DNA of 64,000 nucleotides from Thamnaconus septentrionalis (Eukaryota > Chordata > Actinopteri > Tetraodontiformes > Monacanthidae): contig CM020506.1 in NCBI GenBank assembly GCA_009823395.1, forward strand, positions 22,070,001 to 22,134,000, written 5' to 3'. The notes beneath the pieces are model-generated. The model was not told where the DNA came from, ran no database searches, and saw only the letters and a program-made list of their open reading frames with translations. The stretch's first letter is position 1; every line of letters starts with the position of its first letter. Shown in pieces: positions 36,206-47,949 of this stretch. Made by a program: the position numbers and the translations under genes.

Positions 36206-39200
36206 TTACACAATCCTCCCCTGAAGCAGCGGCCGGCTCTCTCCTGGCGACTGCCGACTCAACAGATTCCACAGCAGCAGAGGCACCGACGTGATGGTCG
36301 ACCTGCCGCCGTTGTCCATGCTGTCCTCTCTCAGCGGCCGGTACTGTTTCAACCGCCTGTTGGGAAACACGAGAGAAGTGTATTGTGTACTGACTGCGTA
36401 AAAAACTGTTTGGTAAAAACTGTACTCATTTGTCAAAAACGTATAAGTTCAATTTATAGTAGTTTTGTTTTTGAAATGTTTTCTTTTAGCTCATTGAAAA
36501 TTGTATTGCAGAATAACATGTTAATCATGTGAAGAGCCTGAGCAGCTCCTTCAGCTCAAGGCTGCTGCAGCCTCAGTGCAAGAACGAGCTGCTCCCGCAG
36601 GTTATTTCTGTTTGCAGCCATCAGGCTGTACAGCTGCACCCAGTACTGTACAATCATCTTCTGGACCACTTTACATTTCACAAGGTGCACTGAAACACTT
36701 ATTTATATGTCAGCATGATGCAGATAACTTGTTAATAGTCCAACTGTTCATAACATGTATAGTAAATATCATGTTTTTCCTTTCTTACTCTATAAGTATT
36801 TCATTTTGTTTTTATTTCTTTATTTCTTTCTAATTATTAGAATTTTCCTTCTCTTTTGCACAACATTTTGTTGCTGTAATTATGCATTTCCCCAATGTGG
36901 GATTAATAAAGGCGCTCTATCCTAAACAGATTGATCAAAATAAGGTCTATAAACTGTGAATGGAAGGTCAAAATCTATTTTAAGTTTTAGGTACTAGTAT
37001 TGTAGTTATAATGTCCATTGACCAGAAAAATGTAAATGAATTGCAAACAAGGAAAACAAACAAACTCAAATGGTTTGCAAAGGAAAAAAAAAATCTAATC
37101 AGAGCAGATCTTTGTTGTGTGAAGTCAACTGAGGTCATAGGTCAAGACTTCGAGACATGATTGAACTTGGTGCTCACCTGTACATCAGCCCCATGCAACA
37201 GGCAACACAGGCCAGAAACATGACACCCAGGACTGTGGCTGCAGTTCCAGCTGGGCTGCCACCAGAGGCTGCAAGAAAAGCACAGGAGAGCAGTGAGAGA
37301 CCACTCTCAAGACCAGGCCTGGCAAACTCTGATACACAGTGGGGTCAAAATGTAAAACCTGGACAAAATCTTCCCCCAGATAGTGAACTTTTTTATATGG
37401 ACCCAAACAAGTTTTGCTTCAACATGAATATGGATCAAGAAAAGTTCAATACTATACAATAAATAATGTAATATTGCACACATGCAAAATCAAATTTCAA
37501 ATTTTAAAAACTCATTAAACTCATAAAATGTCAATAGAAATTGTATTCCTCTTTTTTATTTGCAGCCTTCTGATATAAATTTTACCCATTTCGACAGGCT
37601 ATTAATACATTTAGAAATAAAATGACAACAATAAACCAATGAAGTCATAATAATAATATCCTTCAATGAACGTTCTGTCCTGATTGACGCACCAAAATAC
37701 CAGCAGAGCATTCTGGGCTTTGTAGTTGCAGTGGTACATATGCTGTATAATAGTGGTGGGCTAGTTCTGTGAGTGATTTTCTATGGCCAAATATAATTAC
37801 ACTACGAGCCTAATTTGTCCCACGGGCCAGAGATTGACACCTATGCCTCGAGACGAAGGTCATTTTTTTGTGTGCGTGTTGTCTGATAGTCCTCCACTCG
37901 TCCACCTACCGACAGTCACGCTGACTCTGGCGCTGGCCACGGCCAGGCTGACGTCGTTGGTCAGGGAGACATTGATGCAGAAGACTCCCGAGTCGTTGAA
38001 GAACTGGCGGAGGATCATCTGGCAGTCGGGAGAGGGGGTGGCCTCGTTACAGATCGTTTCCAGCGGCGTGACGCAGTCGGCGTCCGAGATGACGGTGCAC
38101 ACCTCTCTTGGCAAACTGCAGGAGGAGTGAGAAGTTATTCTTTCCTTGAGAAACATTGTTTCTAAAAAGAAAAGGACAGGCAAAAAAGTTGAAGACAAAT
38201 GCTTCAGTCTGTCTGTTACATTAGCTGTATCTTTTTTTTACAAAGAGTTCTGTGGTCACCTGAATGAAGGTGGTTTTGCCCTTTTCGTTTTGGAAACATG
38301 GGATGGGACAAAAATCCTTTCACTCACTTTTTTTTTTTTTTTTTTTTTTTTTGCTCACCTGCCCTGACAGGAGACGGTGACGTCCACGGCGTTCTGATCC
38401 AACTCAGTGTCCAGTGATATAACGTTGGACATCTGCACAATCTCTACACTTTCAATACCCTCTGCAGAATGGAAAAAAGGGAACCAAGATATTTAAAACA
38501 TTGGGGAGGGAAAAAACAACCCATTGGTATTGAAAACACTGTGGCGATATTAGCCGTGACCCTGAGCCTAAAGGTCGAGTGTGTAATATTTGGAGAATCT
38601 GAGAAGAAACGCAACATCTAGCGGTCAGATTTATATTGCGGTACTCATTCGTTCAACCTCCCTCTCCGGTGCTTGCCAGTGACCTACGGTGGCTTGCGCA
38701 CAAAAACCTCGATACCTCGTCCACTTTTTTCTTGGTTTATTTGAGGATGCAAATGTGCACCCTGAATACAGAGTGTGCTGTCAGGCGACCTGCACTGTCT
38801 ACACCAGGCTTCCTTAAAAATATGGTGGGCGCAAGATGGCAGCTGACTGGGAGCAAGACCCTTGATCTATGTATAATCTTATGGATAAATAAGAACCGTT
38901 TTATGGGCAGGAAAACCAAATTACTTTTATTGTCGAGTATGAATTTTTATTGAGGTATTTATGGACAATAAGTTAAGCTTTTGCCAATATAAAAAATAAT
39001 AAATCAGGCCAAATTTTACACACTGGTCTTCTAAACTTCTATAAGAAACAAAAACTGCATCCTTCCACTTACGAACGACCTGGACGGTGGTGGCCAGCGA
39101 GCCGTAGCGGTAGACGGTGCAGTCGGCGGTCAGCTGCGGCGCCTGCCTCTTGGCCACGATGAGGACTTGCTCTGCGTCGCCCTCTGCTGGAGCCTCCTCC

Positions 39201-42200
39201 TCCTCACCCGCTGGTTGCTCTTCACAATAATGTGACGATGAGAATTTTGTGGGAAAAGCATTTTTTGTTTTTTATGTGATCAACTGTTGATGTAAACTTC
39301 AGTTCACCTTCGACAGCTGCAACTTCGTTCTCAGTGGCCTGAACTTCAGCCTCATCAGCATCTGCTACTGTTGCTGCTGCATCCTCCACAGCTGTGGTTT
39401 CTGAGGCGGCGGGGACGACAACGTCATCAAGAGGAGCCACTGTGACTGTTTGGACGACTTCTGCAGCGGCATCGATGGCGACAGTGTCAGCAGCAGCGGC
39501 GGCGTCATCCTCCACAGCAGCAGCGGTGGCATCATCCTCCACAGCAGCAGCAGCATCAGCAGCAGCATCAGCAGCATCTTCAGCAACTGCAGCATCTTCA
39601 GCAGCAACTGCAGCATCTTCAGCCACAGCAGCAGCATCGTCAGCAGCAACTCCAGCATCTTCAGCAGCAGCAGCTGCAGCAGCATCTTCAGCAGCAACTC
39701 CAGCATCTTCAGCCACAGCAGCAGCATCTTCAGCAGCTGCAGCATCTTCAGCCACAGCAGCAGCATTTTCAGCAGCTGCAGCATCTTCAGCCACAGCAGC
39801 AGCATCTTCAGCAGCTGCAGCATCTTCAGCCACAGCAGCAGCATCTTCAGTAGCTGCAGCATCTTCAGCCACAGCAGCAGCATCTTCAGCCACAGCAGCA
39901 GCATCTTCAGCAGCAACTCCAGCATCTTCAGCCACAGCAGCAGTAGCATCTTCAGCAGCTGCAGCAGCAGCATCTTCAGCAGCAGCAGCATCTTCAGCAG
40001 CAGTGGCTTCTTCAGCCACAGCAGCATCTTCAGCCACAGCAGTATCAGCAGCATCTCCAGCATCTTCAGCCGCAGCCGCAGCAGCAGCAGCAGCAGCAGC
40101 AGCGTCGATTGCAGGCACATTTTCTTCGGCTGCATCTACGACGACGGCAGCGTCACCTTCTGCTGCTGCTTCTGCTCCTGCAGCTGCTGCATCGTCGGCC
40201 AACTGGGGGACCTCAGAGGCCGAGACATCCAGAGCGACAGTGTCTCCTCCTGCAGCGGTTGGGTCTATGACCACCACGGCGGGGGCCACAGAGGGGTCAA
40301 CAGGAACAACTGAAAGGAAAAGTTTGAAAGTTCGACCAGACGTTTGATTTGTTACATCACAGATAAAAGACAATTCTTTCATGATAGAGACACAGCAGCG
40401 GGACGACGTCTCATCCCGGTTCTGCCCCTCGACCAAATTCTACCCCTTCTAATCACAGACTAAAGCTTTCTATATGGACAGCAGCAGCAGCAGCAGCAGT
40501 CCACTATTATTTATACATTTAAGTCTACTTAATTACATACTTCTTTTTTAAATAATAATTTGTGATGTAATTATACAACATTTATTCAAACATGTTTATT
40601 GTTAAATTTGTCATATACTTATGTGTGTCTTTCTGTATTTCTATATTTAAGTATTTATTTATATACATCTATGTTTATATCTGTATGAGCTATGTATGTA
40701 TCTGTATAAGCTATGTATGTATTTGGTTGTTCACCCTGCAACTCTGCCACTCTGACTACTTTCTCTATTTCACTCTCTTCATTTTTTGCATTTCCTTTTC
40801 ACCACAACCTAAAGGTCAAAGCAGATGAGCGCCCTCTGGAGTCCAGATCCGATCCAGGTTATTTCCTACAGGGGAGTTTTTACTTGCGATTGTCACCCCC
40901 TGCTGCTCTGGAGGGTGTGATTGATTGATTGATTGATTGTTTGATTGATTGATTGTTTGATTGATTGATTGATTGATTGACAGTAAAGGATTCGCACCAG
41001 CTGTCGGGGCTCCGCAGCCATTGGGGATGCTGGCCATGAGGACCACCTGAGGCTTGAAGGTTCCAGCCGTCAGGTAGGTGTGAGTGACCATCAGCTCCCT
41101 GGAAATCAGAGTGCCACTGCTGTCACCGAAGTCCCAGCTGAAGGTCATGTCGGCGCTGCCCAAATACTGGCTGGGGTCGTGGAGGCTGACGGTGAAGGCA
41201 ATGGCCTGGTTCTGGATGAAGTTCTGGTCCTCACGGTTGACGTCGTTGACTTGGGCGAGGGAAATGGTGAAGGGAATCTGGTCTGGAGACGGAGGAGAGA
41301 AGAGGAGGAGAGAGGGGCATTTATTGTTTTAAGAAAAAAAAAATTTTTTTGCTCCCAGGAATCAATTTATGCAAGATTATGAACAAAGAAACCAAAATAT
41401 CCAAATCAACATTTTCATTTAAAAGAACAATAAAAGCCAGTACGAAGAAGAAATATTCATATTTGTCTTGATTGTCATGGAAAATAAATCATCATGTCTG
41501 GTTTTCTGTTTTGTTTGAAGAGTATTAAAGGGAACTGAACCTAAAACAGAATGTGACAAAACAGACATTTATTTTATCATTATTGTTTTGGTGGCACAGT
41601 GGTTTATTTTATCAAGGTCGTGGGTTCGATTCGGACCTGGGACCTTTCTGTGGAGTTTGCATGTTCTCCCTGTGTCTGCGTGGGTTCTCTCCGGGTTCTC
41701 CGGCTTCCTCCCACAGTCCAAAAACATGCATGTGAGGTCTATTGAACACTCTAAATTGTCCGTAGGTGTGCATGTGAGTGTGAATGGTTGTTTGTTTCTA
41801 TGTGGCCCTGCGATGAACTGGCGACTTGTCCAGGGTGTACCCTGCCTTCGCCCTAAGACAGCTGGGATAGGCTCCAGCAGACCCCCGTGACCCTGAACAG
41901 GAATAAGCGGGTATAGAAGATGAATGAATGAATGAATGAATTGTTATCATTATTGTTCCTACTATGAATATTTTGATATTTATTGTGTTGTTGTGGATGT
42001 TTATTAATTGAAATAGCTTTAAGTTGTCAAGTAGTTTCATTTTGTAAGCTGCCCCTTTATCTTTGGGTAAAGGGGCAGCTGATAAAAGATTATTCTTCTT
42101 TCTGCTCCCTTGTATGCAGGAGTTGTGAATGTTTGTGTTAATGTTTAATTGAATTGTTTTAACTCAATGAATGATAATTTAAAAATCTAAATAACATAAA

Positions 42201-42499
42201 AGTAAAATTCCACGGGACGTTACCCTACGACATTTGGACGTTTTCCCCGAGTGCGGGTGCCAAACCTGTGACGGTGAAGACGGAGGAGGCGTAGCCCAGG
42301 GGGATGAACTTGTCTTTGCCACGGCAGTGGTAGATGACCAGCTCCATGTTGTAGGAACCCAGAGCCACATCATCCGTCCCGATGGAGAGGGAGGAGGACG
42401 GACCGTCCGCCACCTGCCAGTAGCGGCCTTCCACAAACACACAAACACAACTTAGTGAAGGGCAATAGAGCAACGCCACGTTCACGCAGTTTTCAGGAA

Positions 42500-42540
<41 letters not shown>

Positions 42541-45500
42541 AGGAAAATCCAGCTATGATGTGAAGAGAAGAAAAGTAAATGACATCTATTTTTTTTATTT
42601 TCCAATAAGACAATGTTTGATGGATGAATAAAAACCAGAAAGGCTTAAATGTTTCCGCTCCCATTTTGCTCACACTGCTATCATGACAATATGTGTTTAA
42701 AGGGGGAAAACTAATGTAGGGTTTTAATAGTTTTTGTGTCATTGAATGGCCCCGGCCCTTAGGGACTCGTGAGTTAATACAATGTCTCAAAGAAGAAGAA
42801 GAGAAAAAGTAAAAAGAAGAAAAAAGAAAAAAAAAGAAAAAAACAGTTTCTCATCCATGTCACTTTGTTGACCTTCTGTTCTGCTTTGTTTTCTTTTCTT
42901 ATTCAATTTGAAAAATGCAATAAAGACACTGTTTTTAAAAAAAATTGCACGCACTGTTCTCTGCTTAGTGCTTTTCTGTTATATTACAATGAGGTTTTTT
43001 TTTTTTTAGTGTTAAAGACTGAATGGTTAGCCTGACAAACAAAGGAAATGATGGCAAGGAAATAATACACCGTACGGCACAATTCAGAATTGGTTTATCC
43101 ATCGCTGTTATTGTCAAAGCAATTTGGTGAGGGGGAAAAATACAAAGCTGCAGACATGCTCGTGGTCTTGGGGGCAAAGGAGATTAAAAAGAATGTTCGG
43201 GATTTCAGACTCTTCACTGAGGACTGTAGCAGTGCAGATGCTCAGGATCACAACAACAACTAAAAACACTAAATATTAAGACGCTAAACATGAACTGAAA
43301 ACTCTTTACCCAATGCCTTCCACACAAACACGTAGCGGTTTCTCCTGTCCTGACCCCTGGACAGAGGCGTGCCGTCGGGGAAAACTCCAGTCTGTTGGCT
43401 GCCCTGGTCAGGATACACAGCCTGACCCTCCTGGTACTGTCGACCTGGGGAGCAGCATTGAGTCGCCGTCAGCCACAATTTTACAACCGTCACCAAACAG
43501 AGCAGCATCACTAGTGGTGAGAGTGAGAAACTGAAGTTGTTATTGTTTTGAAGTTGTTATCCACTAAAAACTCTCAGCCAAACAAGGTGGATCTTCCTTG
43601 TGCTATGAATTTTCTGGCCAATTAGAGTTGGATCCAGAGATGATTGTGTTGCCTGAATTGAAATTCAAGTTGAACTTTCTCTGGTCCATGGGGGACATAA
43701 TTCAGCGGTCGTACTACTGACAACTCCTGCTAAACAAGCGTTCATTTTTACTGCTTGTTTTTTTTCAGAAAGGAAGATTATTGCTAAAATCTATGTTGTA
43801 AATTGCTTATCAACTGTCCAAAATTCAATGTTTAAAACTTTATATATTTAAAAAAAAAATTACTTTAAAATTTACATTTTGAAAGTAAAAACAGTATTTA
43901 TTAAAATCACATTGATTCACCATTTACAATTAAGTGTTATGAAAAGAACCCGAGTTCTTTGCCCATAAACTTATTTTTATGCTACAGACAACGTTCATGA
44001 ATAATGTTAATGACAATTTTAACATTTATTTGAAATATTCTTGAGGTTTAGAATAAAAAAAAACAAAAATAACAATGCACCTTGTAGCTTGTAAATTGAA
44101 GAACGTACCGTTGACGGTGCAGTTTTGTGCCCAGACCACCTGGCCGTCTGGCAGCACCGTCTGGTTGGGCGGGAAATTCAGATTAATGGAGAAGGACGCT
44201 CTCGCTCCAGTCAGGGTGGGGCCGTCATTCTTCAAATCAAACGTCACTTGACCACCTTCAAATAGAGACAACACACAATTTCACTCTTTTCAAACTGACA
44301 GTTTCAATGTTTTTTTTTTTATTTTATTGCCATTGGAAGAGGAGTGATGAGGAAGCAGACTGACGGAAAAAAAAAAAAAAAAAAAAAGCCTCACCGGACC
44401 AACAGTTTCGAAATCTTGGGTCTCCGTCTTTCCACACCGGATACAGCCGTGTATTCCATGAGCGGTACCTTGTGAACTGACTTTTGGAATCTATAAAAAT
44501 GAATAATAATAATTGTAAATCTTCTGTAGCGTAATAATTTTTTACGTCTGTGTGTCAAACATCAAAACTTTTCTCTCAGGCAAAGTAAATGAGTTTCAGT
44601 TCAGTTTGCTTACAATTGGAGCAGATAAACCTCCAGTACAATAAGGCAGGTTTTGCAAAAAAAAAAAATGAAAACAAAAAAAAAAAATCCTATGGAGTGA
44701 TGTTTTAGATGAAAAAGGGAGTGGATTATTACTTTAAAAGTGGAGAAGTGTTGGGGGCTCTTGGCACTGAGAGTCACGCGACCCACAATCCCCCTCAATC
44801 TCTTTCATGTGACCATCAGCTGAGCAGCTCAGTAATCTGAGAGGAACCCAGACAACTGGCTCTCTGGGGTTTCTACCAATCTCTCCCCGTGAGTGTGTGT
44901 GCGTGTGCGTGCACGCGTGCGTGCATGTGTACATATTTGTACCTGCCTGTGTAAATGTGAAGTATTTTAATCCACACACAATAAAATTCCAGTTTTGAAA
45001 GAGCATAAATTTGCCATTTTAAAGTTTGTCTGTCTCTCTTGCAAGGAGTGTTTTTTCACTTTCATTGCAAGTTAAAAACCGTTGCTAATCAAATGGTTGT
45101 CAGTGTTATTTCAGAGATTTAATGGTTGGCTGGAAGGCAAAGCATTGTTTATATACATTAGTCACAGAGATTACAGATAATCACTGGCATGCAGCGCTTG
45201 TGGTAAAGATTTGACATTGTATGCTGCAAATCTTGGATTTATACTTTTTCACTGACTTTAACTAGCAATTCCCGCACTTGTATATAGTGTGAACGCCTCA
45301 TCAGGATCGCCCACAGTTTTGTTACTCGTTTGTGTAATGACAGTAAAGATTCTGATTCTCATTCAATATAATTTATGGACCCAGTCTACACATGGAGGAC
45401 AATCTTGTGCCTTAACAAATATATTATATATTTTTGCTCTTTTAGATCTTTTGCTTAAAATGTAAATTAGAATATAGATTTTTTTTTGCTTATCCTGAGG

Positions 45501-45696
45501 TTTTTTTTTATTTTGATAAATTATGATTGTCATTAATTGCAAATATGCTACAATTAAAAAAACAGAAAGACAAAATTAATGCATTTATCAACTGTTGACT
45601 AAAATTGTTGAGAAATCTTTTTTCTTTCAGGTACTCACCCTTTGCATTGGTGGTGGTAAAGGCCAAAAGCAGCAGGACCAGTGCCAGACTCGTCAT
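36206..45696 (-). CDS. pmel: Premelanosome protein PMEL (12 exons, 860 aa)
   Basis: PMEL is a type I membrane protein whose lumenal part is cleaved and forms the amyloid sheets of melanosomes. Exons, gene order: 45639-45696, 44395-44490, 44109-44255, 43310-43444, 42266-42427, 40998-41282, 39308-40309, 39073-39219, 38359-38461, 37910-38115, 37178-37268, 36206-36356 (2583 nt, phases close). In order: signal peptide ([18 protein letters not shown]), N-terminal region ([18 protein letters not shown]), PKD domain ([16 protein letters not shown]), a very large Ala/Glu/Asp repeat exon, a basic AKRQ site where the mammalian protein has its convertase site, a Cys-rich Kringle-like domain, one membrane span ([20 protein letters not shown]) and a short tail with a dileucine-type ESRPLL sorting motif. 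It is longer than human PMEL (661-668 aa) because of the repeat exon. Which teleost paralogue (a or b) it is cannot be told here. Confidence 0.96.
36560..36930 (+). mobile_element. 3' fragment of a non-LTR retrotransposon in pmel intron 11
   Basis: TTTTGTTGCTGTAATTATGC followed by ATTTCCCCAATGTGGGATTA and ATAAAGG is the standard 3' end of fish LINEs of the CR1/Rex1 kind. The 5' limit is uncertain. Confidence 0.55.
38569..39034 (-). mobile_element. Inverted-repeat element family A, copy 7 (full long form)
   Basis: About 465 bp, in pmel intron 8. It starts TAAAGGTCGAGTGTGTAAT and ends AAATTTTACACACTGGTC. It is one of the two most complete long copies; its right half is the reverse complement of the short-form interior, including the reverse of GGTTTTCCT and the GCTGCCATCTTG word. 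Confidence 0.87.
39308..40309 (-). other. pmel: pmel exon 7: giant Ala/Glu/Asp repeat (RPT) domain
   Basis: A single 1,002-nt exon encodes 334 residues. It starts [16 protein letters not shown] and ends near [11 protein letters not shown]. The middle is a tandem array dominated by AEDAAA units. Between about 39718 and 39880 a 39-bp unit repeats nearly perfectly, giving the 13-residue unit [13 protein letters not shown] about four to five times; elsewhere it degrades into mixed AED and AAED units. Because the unit is a multiple of three and rich in GCA/GCT/TCT triplets, several frames on both strands stay open across it. Those other frames should not be read as genes. Confidence 0.93.
40918..40980. 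repeat. TTGA microsatellite in pmel intron 6
   Basis: GATT/TTGA tandem units with two TGTT variants, ending about 20 bp from the pmel exon 6 donor. Confidence 0.92.
41587..41940 (+). mobile_element. V-type SINE with LINE-derived tail
   Basis: A tRNA-like head carrying a B-box-like GGGTTCGATTCGG is followed by the conserved central segment GTGGAGTTTGCATGTTCTCC and TCCGGCTTCCTCCCACAGTC, characteristic of V-SINEs. The L2-like tail (GGCGACTTGTCCAGGGTGTA) ends in an ATGA repeat at 41920-41940. It lies in pmel intron 5. Confidence 0.8.
42502..42541. repeat. GAAA microsatellite in pmel intron 4
   Basis: About ten GAAA units on the plus strand. Confidence 0.92.
45200..45370 (+). mobile_element. Possible 3' end of a retroposon in pmel intron 1
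   Basis: The ending AATGACAGTAAAGATTCTGA is like the common ATGACAATAAAGATTCTATT ends of fish LINEs. Only the tail is recognisable. Confidence 0.4.
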
Positions 45697-45930
45697 CCTG
45701 TATCAGTTCTCGTCTCCTCTCTCTGAGCCCTCAACCCTCAACCTGGCGGTCCTGAACCCCGACAAAACTCCCAGAGAGACTTGGCCCAGGCCTCCTCAGT
45801 CTCTTTAAGAGGGACGGAATTACCATAAGTTTCTTCTCACCTCTGACATCACAGTGAGTCTTAAAGCTGGCTCCGCCTCTCAGAGCAGTTGTTCACTTTT
45901 TCACTTTTGTTGTTGCATTAATTATCACCC

Positions 45931-45983
<53 letters not shown>

Positions 45984-46419
45984 GAAGGATCAATATTAAT
46001 TTGACTTTGAAAACAAAAAGTCAAATCTCAAACACAGTTATGAGATTATTATGCTGGATGTCTAATGTAAAATAAAAGAAAAATTCTAACACATTTGCAG
46101 GAAACACATAAATTCATGAAGAAATAAAGCCTCTAAAAGACATACAACGATTTTGGAATATAAAATGGGTATGCATAAAACCATACAAGGAATGCAGAAC
46201 CTTTTGTGGGAAAATAAATTGTTTCCTTTATCCAATGTCAAAGATTTTTTTTTTTTTTTTATGGCTTTTGCCTGCATCATGAGCAAAGCACAAGTCTAGC
46301 ACACTTGTCGTTTGACCTCAGAACTATGCGGGCATGGATATCACAAGACCAGTGTGTGGATGATAAGTCAATAGCATCTTTTTACTTTCTCAACCTTCCC
46401 TCTGTGTCTTGCTCTTCAC
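45697..46419. other. pmel upstream region
   Basis: Directly upstream of the pmel start codon, a minus-strand TTAAAG at about 45804-45809 is TATA-like, but no clear CATGTG-type MITF box is visible near it. Further upstream are the AT hairpin repeat and AT-rich unique sequence. Confidence 0.4.
45933..45980. repeat. AT microsatellite upstream of pmel, with inverted flanks
   Basis: About 24 AT units, flanked by CCCTTCAT on the left and ATGAAGG on the right. The whole can therefore fold into one hairpin. Confidence 0.9.
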
Positions 46420-47735
46420 CTCAGGCTGCTGCAGCTTCTCCCAGATCCCGGGGGAGGTTGATGACATTGAGTCTGAATGGACCATGTTCTCCACCTCTGC
46501 TGTCAACGCAGCTGCTCGTAGCTGTGCTCGTAAGGTCTCTGGTGCCTGTGGTGGCAACCCCCGAGCGTGGTGGTGGACACCGGAAGTCAGGGATGCCATC
46601 AAGCTGAAGAAGGGGGCCTATCGAGCCATGTTGACTTGTGGGACCCTTGAAGCAGCTGATTGGTACCGGCAGGCCAAGCGCGCTGCAGCTCGGGTGGTAG
46701 TGGAGGCAAAAACTGGGGCCTGGGAGGAGTTCATGGAAGCCGAGGAGGAGGACTATCAGTCGGCCTGGAGAAGGCGTTCAACTGTGTACCCTGACACGTC
46801 TTGTGGCGAGTGCTCCTCTGTTAAGGGCCGCCGTTCGGTCCCTGTATGATCGGAGCAAGACTCTGGTTCGCATTGCCAGCAGTAAGTCAGACTTGTTCCC
46901 AGTGCATGTTGGACTGCCCCTTTGTCACCGGTTCTGTTCATTATTTTCGTGGACACAATTTCTAGGCACAGCCGTGGGTTGGGGTCTGGTTCAGGAACCA
47001 CATGATTGCGTCTCTGTTTTTTGCAGATGATGTGGTCACGTTGGCTTCATCGAGCCAGGACCTCCAAAGCATCAGCACCTCAAAGTCCAAGGTCATGGTT
47101 CTCGACCGGAAAAAGGTGGCTTGCCCTCTCCGGGTCAGTGGAGAGATCCTGCCTTAGGTGGAGGAGTTCAAGTATCTCAGGGTCTTCGGTTGATGCGGTA
47201 TCTGAACTGATGTGGTCACTGTACCCATCTGCCGTGGTGAAGAAGGAGCTAAGCCAAAAGGCGATACTCCTGATTTACTGGTCGATCTACATTCCCACCG
47301 TCACCTATGGATCATGAGCTTTGGGTAATGACCGAAAGAACAAGATCGCCGACACAAGGAATGGGTTTTCTCCACAGGGTGGCTGGGCGCAGTCTCAGGG
47401 ACAGGGTGAGGAGCTCAGTCACCCAGGAGGAGCTTGGAGTAGAGCCGCTGCTCCTCTGCATCGAGAGCAGCGAGCTGAGGTGGCTCGGGCATCTGTTTTA
47501 GATGCCTCCTAGACGCCTCCCTGGAGAGGCGCTCCGGGCATGTCCCACAGGGATGAGACCCCAGGGAAGACCCAGGACACGCTGGAGGGACTACATCTCT
47601 CAGCTGGCCTGGGAATGCCTTGAGGAGGTGACTGGGGATAGGGAAGTCTGGACATCTCTTCTTAGATTGTTGCCCCCGTGACCCGACTCAGGATAAGCGG
47701 TAGAAGATGGATGGATGGATGGATGGATGGACCTT
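46420..47735 (+). mobile_element. Non-LTR retrotransposon (LINE) relic with ATGG tail
   Basis: Translated fragments match fish LINE ORF2: WWWTPEVRDAIKLKKGAYRA and RQAKRAAARVVVEAKTGAWE upstream, RSLYDRSKTLVRIASSKSD and FADDVV (the reverse transcriptase active-site word is FADD) in the middle, then ERTRS, RVAGRSLRDRVRSSVTQEEL and RWLGHL near the end. It ends in an ATGG repeat at about 47708-47730. Frames shift repeatedly, several stops are present, and most of the reverse transcriptase domain is missing, so it is dead. It lies in the pmel-cdk2 gap. Confidence 0.85.
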
Positions 47736-47949
47736 CCCTGTGTGTTTTGTTCTTCACCTCTGCTGCCGCTGCTGCTGCTGCAACCTCCACTGACACACCC
47801 ATGCACAGATTCAAATTTCAATGACATTGTAATGACATTGAAAAAAAAACTTTTTCTGCCAGGACATTTTATTCATACAAAAATTGAGTGCAGTAAGGCA
47901 AATGCTTTAAAGCAGGTGTTAAAATTACTGTAATACTGCAACTGCAAGA

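Noticed and set aside
39394..40347. Long plus-strand Ala/Ser/Thr-rich frames opposite pmel exon 7, and a second minus-strand Leu/Met-rich frame
   Set aside because: They are shadows of a triplet-multiple tandem repeat. The minus frame reading AEDAAA joins in phase to flanking pmel exons; the others have no splice context or domain.
41600..41640. tRNA-like B-box sequence suggesting a tRNA gene
   Set aside because: It is followed by the V-SINE central domain and a LINE tail, so it is a SINE head rather than a tRNA gene.
46409..46849. Apparent 146-codon gene between pmel and cdk2
   Set aside because: It encodes a fragment of a LINE ORF2 with frameshifts and missing domains downstream.
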